A stretch of DNA of 20,488 bases from a virus. The notes under the pieces were generated by a model. It made no database searches, had not been told where the DNA came from, and saw only the letters and a program-made list of their open reading frames with translations. The stretch covers positions 1 through 20,488 of the IMG/VR virus record IMGVR_UViG_3300032177_000087; one strand, written 5' to 3'. The position numbers and the translations under genes were made by a program. Shown in pieces: positions 18,658 to 20,488 of the stretch (position 1 is its first letter; each line of letters starts with the position of its first letter).

Positions 18658-20409
18658 TTACTGTAATTCTAAAACTGCCCTAACTACTCCATCAGACTCT
18701 AATAAGTATTTAGACCAATCTGGAACATCTACATCCGCACTCTGCTCATATAGCCGTGTTGGACTACTATCAATATCATCAATAACTAATCTCTTATATA
18801 ACGCCATCGTTTTATAAGACGGACTGCCATTCCGCCAAGGCAAAATATGATCTGGATGTTTACACGAAGGCAGAAGAACAATCCAGTTATCAAAAGCCCC
18901 GGCCAAATGAATTGGAGCAGAATCATTAGAAATTAAAACTTTAGACAATGAAAGTAGAGCCAAAGTTTGATCTAAACTTAATTTATTCCTCAAATCAATA
19001 GCCCCTTTTGGGCATATGACATCCACTGTTCCCCTTGACCCCGCTATAAAATCAGGAGGATCACCAGGAGAATCAAGACCAATGATACACAAATCTTTCC
19101 CGGCTTTTACTAGCCCATCAATAATCTGTTGCCAATATTCTACTGGAAACGTCTTTGATTGCCAATGTCTTCCGGGATGTATCACAATCATAGAATCAAA
19201 ATTGGTACGTCCAGTAATATCAAACATTCTATTCATTTCATCCAATTTTAAATCTATCTTGATTTGCCTATCAACAACTGGAAGTGTTCTTTTCATTAAA
19301 CAAATAGATGAATAATCCAACATATGAGACATTAAATGAGAACAAACAGCCCATTGGATACTTTTAGGACTTTTCAAAGTTTCAGTAATAAAATAAGGAG
19401 TATCATTATTTAAATCCGCTTTCCCATGCTCCACAATTCTTGTCCCATTACCATTCGCAAGATGTTTAAAAATAGTTGGAAAATGTGTAGCAATAACAAA
19501 TTCATCATGCGGATATAATTTATCTCGCATAAATCTGACAGCCGGTTCCGCACCTACTTGATCCCCTAGACCCCCCGAAACACTCACATAAATATGTTTT
19601 TTATAAACATAATTACCTTTATCATTTTTCCACTTATAAAGATCTTTTTTAATTAGTTCCAATACGATTGCCAAAGAAGGATAACCCGCGTAATGAATAA
19701 TGTAAGAATCATATCGTTCCTCTCCTGTTACACAATCAACACAAGTCATACGATTAAATTTATGTGGAAGTTCATAAACATCAATATTTTCCTTAGCAAT
19801 AATCATATTCAAATAACTTTGTTCATAAAAACTAAAAATTTCTTTTTCGGGTTTCCTAAACATATATTTATGCTTTTGTGAAATTACCATAACACCAGAA
19901 TTATAATATTTGCCGTTCCAAGATTGTAAAGTTTCCCCATATTGTTTACAAATATCAATCATTAATTCCTTACTACGATCCGTAAATGGGGCTTCATTAA
20001 AAACACCAAGTTTTTCTGGTGGAACAATTTTGAACAAATCTGGACAGTCATCTCTTATAATTAAATCACTATCAAGATAAAGAATCCTCTCATATTTTTC
20101 AAGAAGATTAAAAATTTGAAATTTTTCCCAATGAGGGGTTGTTTGTGAAATAAACTTTTTATTTATAACAACAAATTCTGCACCGATCTTTTTTGCGTAT
20201 TTTCTTAATATTGGATGCGTTAATTGCCCTATACGATGATAATCCGGGCCAATAGCGATAGTCAAAACAGCTTTTTTCCGTTTAATCATTTGGGCGTCAG
20301 CAACAGTAGTTACAGTACGAGTTGAGAGACTACTATCCTTGAATACAGTTGACGCATCCGTTCCATTCATGTGAAGCAAAAGTTTTGTGTAAGAATCATT
20401 CCCTGGCAT
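18658..20409 (-). CDS. Two-domain glycosyltransferase (GT8-like + GT9-like) with LamG-type N-terminal tag
   Basis: 583 residues. Residues 1-40 (SYTKLLLHMNGTDAS, then VFKDSS and VADAQ) are the opening of a phage LamG protein, not glycosyltransferase sequence. From Met41 (20289) a GT8-like domain runs to about 250: a strand start (KKAVLTIAIG), the DxD metal/nucleotide-sugar motif YLDSDL at 113-115, NSGVMV at 170-175 and HYAG at 239-242. From about 271 a GT9 (heptosyltransferase-like) domain follows: SGGLGDQVGAEPAVRF, HPGRHWQSKTFP at 411-422 and SNDSAPIHLAGAF at 494-506. It probably adds sugars to a host surface glycan or a virion protein. The gene is AT-rich. Its ATG abuts the upstream stop (TAAATG). 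Confidence 0.82.
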   Translation of the reverse strand: MPGNDSYTKLLLHMNGTDASTVFKDSSLSTRTVTTVADAQMIKRKKAVLTIAIGPDYHRIGQLTHPILRKYAKKIGAEFVVINKKFISQTTPHWEKFQIFNLLEKYERILYLDSDLIIRDDCPDLFKIVPPEKLGVFNEAPFTDRSKELMIDICKQYGETLQSWNGKYYNSGVMVISQKHKYMFRKPEKEIFSFYEQSYLNMIIAKENIDVYELPHKFNRMTCVDCVTGEERYDSYIIHYAGYPSLAIVLELIKKDLYKWKNDKGNYVYKKHIYVSVSGGLGDQVGAEPAVRFMRDKLYPHDEFVIATHFPTIFKHLANGNGTRIVEHGKADLNNDTPYFITETLKSPKSIQWAVCSHLMSHMLDYSSICLMKRTLPVVDRQIKIDLKLDEMNRMFDITGRTNFDSMIVIHPGRHWQSKTFPVEYWQQIIDGLVKAGKDLCIIGLDSPGDPPDFIAGSRGTVDVICPKGAIDLRNKLSLDQTLALLSLSKVLISNDSAPIHLAGAFDNWIVLLPSCKHPDHILPWRNGSPSYKTMALYKRLVIDDIDSSPTRLYEQSADVDVPDWSKYLLESDGVVRAVLELQ

Positions 20410-20488
20410 TTAAACAGAACCCTCATCCCAACCCACGGCATCCCCACCGGAGAAGGGTTTTTCTTTATCCCAATTCATTATAACAAAC
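20410..20488 (-). CDS. C-terminal end of an upstream gene, cut by the right edge
   Basis: An open frame enters from the right edge and ends TAA at 20410-20412, touching the glycosyltransferase ATG. The last residues read NWDKEKPFSGGDAVGWDEGS, then V. An ATG at 20478 is in frame but has no SD, so it is more likely internal. Too little is present to assign a family. Confidence 0.45.
   Translation of the reverse strand, partial: FVIMNWDKEKPFSGGDAVGWDEGSV

Overview
The window looks like a stretch of an uncultured tailed-phage (Caudoviricetes) genome or prophage. Every convincing gene lies on the minus strand, packed head to tail with short or overlapping junctions and strong Shine-Dalgarno (SD) sites. 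The products are virion, lysis and accessory proteins, and there are two phage-type tRNA genes. The P22-like coat gene, a gp4/gp6-like adaptor and a possible gp10-like tail protein hint at a short-tailed (podovirus-like) virion. The host cannot be named from this sequence. No terminase, portal, integrase or replication gene is present.

Layout in the direction of transcription (right to left). (1) 20488-16387, a surface/adaptation block: the end of an unknown gene, a double glycosyltransferase (GT8-like plus GT9) carrying a borrowed LamG-type N-terminus, a seven-bladed RCC1 propeller protein with eleven 22-residue C-terminal repeats, and a small structural-like protein. The glycosyltransferase and propeller parts are visibly AT-rich. 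(2) 16367-14326, probable lysis cassette: two small proteins, a possible hydrophobic mini-ORF, an M15A peptidase, a secreted ClpP-fold protease and a 3TM holin. (3) 14300-11000, head module: initiator tRNA, terminator-like hairpin, scaffold-like protein, interrupted major capsid gene, decoration-like protein, tRNA-Thr(UGU). (4) 10915-6239: beta-helix protein, hairpin and near-consensus sigma-70 promoter, small protein, adaptor, 22-residue membrane peptide, DNA methyltransferase, virion propeller-like protein. (5) 6149-2701: accessory genes (GxGDFRP-type unknown, metallophosphoesterase, HExxH protein, DUF4406-like, DUF3310-like, small membrane proteins), three of them preceded by a five-base-period G-rich leader. 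(6) 2652-1: terminator-like hairpin and three tail or fibre-type structural genes, the last running off the left edge.

The most striking observation is in the major capsid gene. It reads as one coat protein only if two inserts are removed. One (12467-12672, 206 nt) is a complete compact group I intron, with P1 (U.G at the splice site), P3 to P9 and P10 all drawable. The other (12745-12783, only 39 nt) has its own P1, internal guide and P10, begins TAAC and ends TTG like the large intron, but has no catalytic core. It may be a core-less group I mini-intron whose excision depends on the neighbouring ribozyme, or less likely a translational-bypass element. Other notable signals are the LamG/glycosyltransferase chimera, a shared beta module inserted in two unrelated virion proteins, the five-base-repeat leaders, and an initiator tRNA with C at the usual pseudouridine-55 site.
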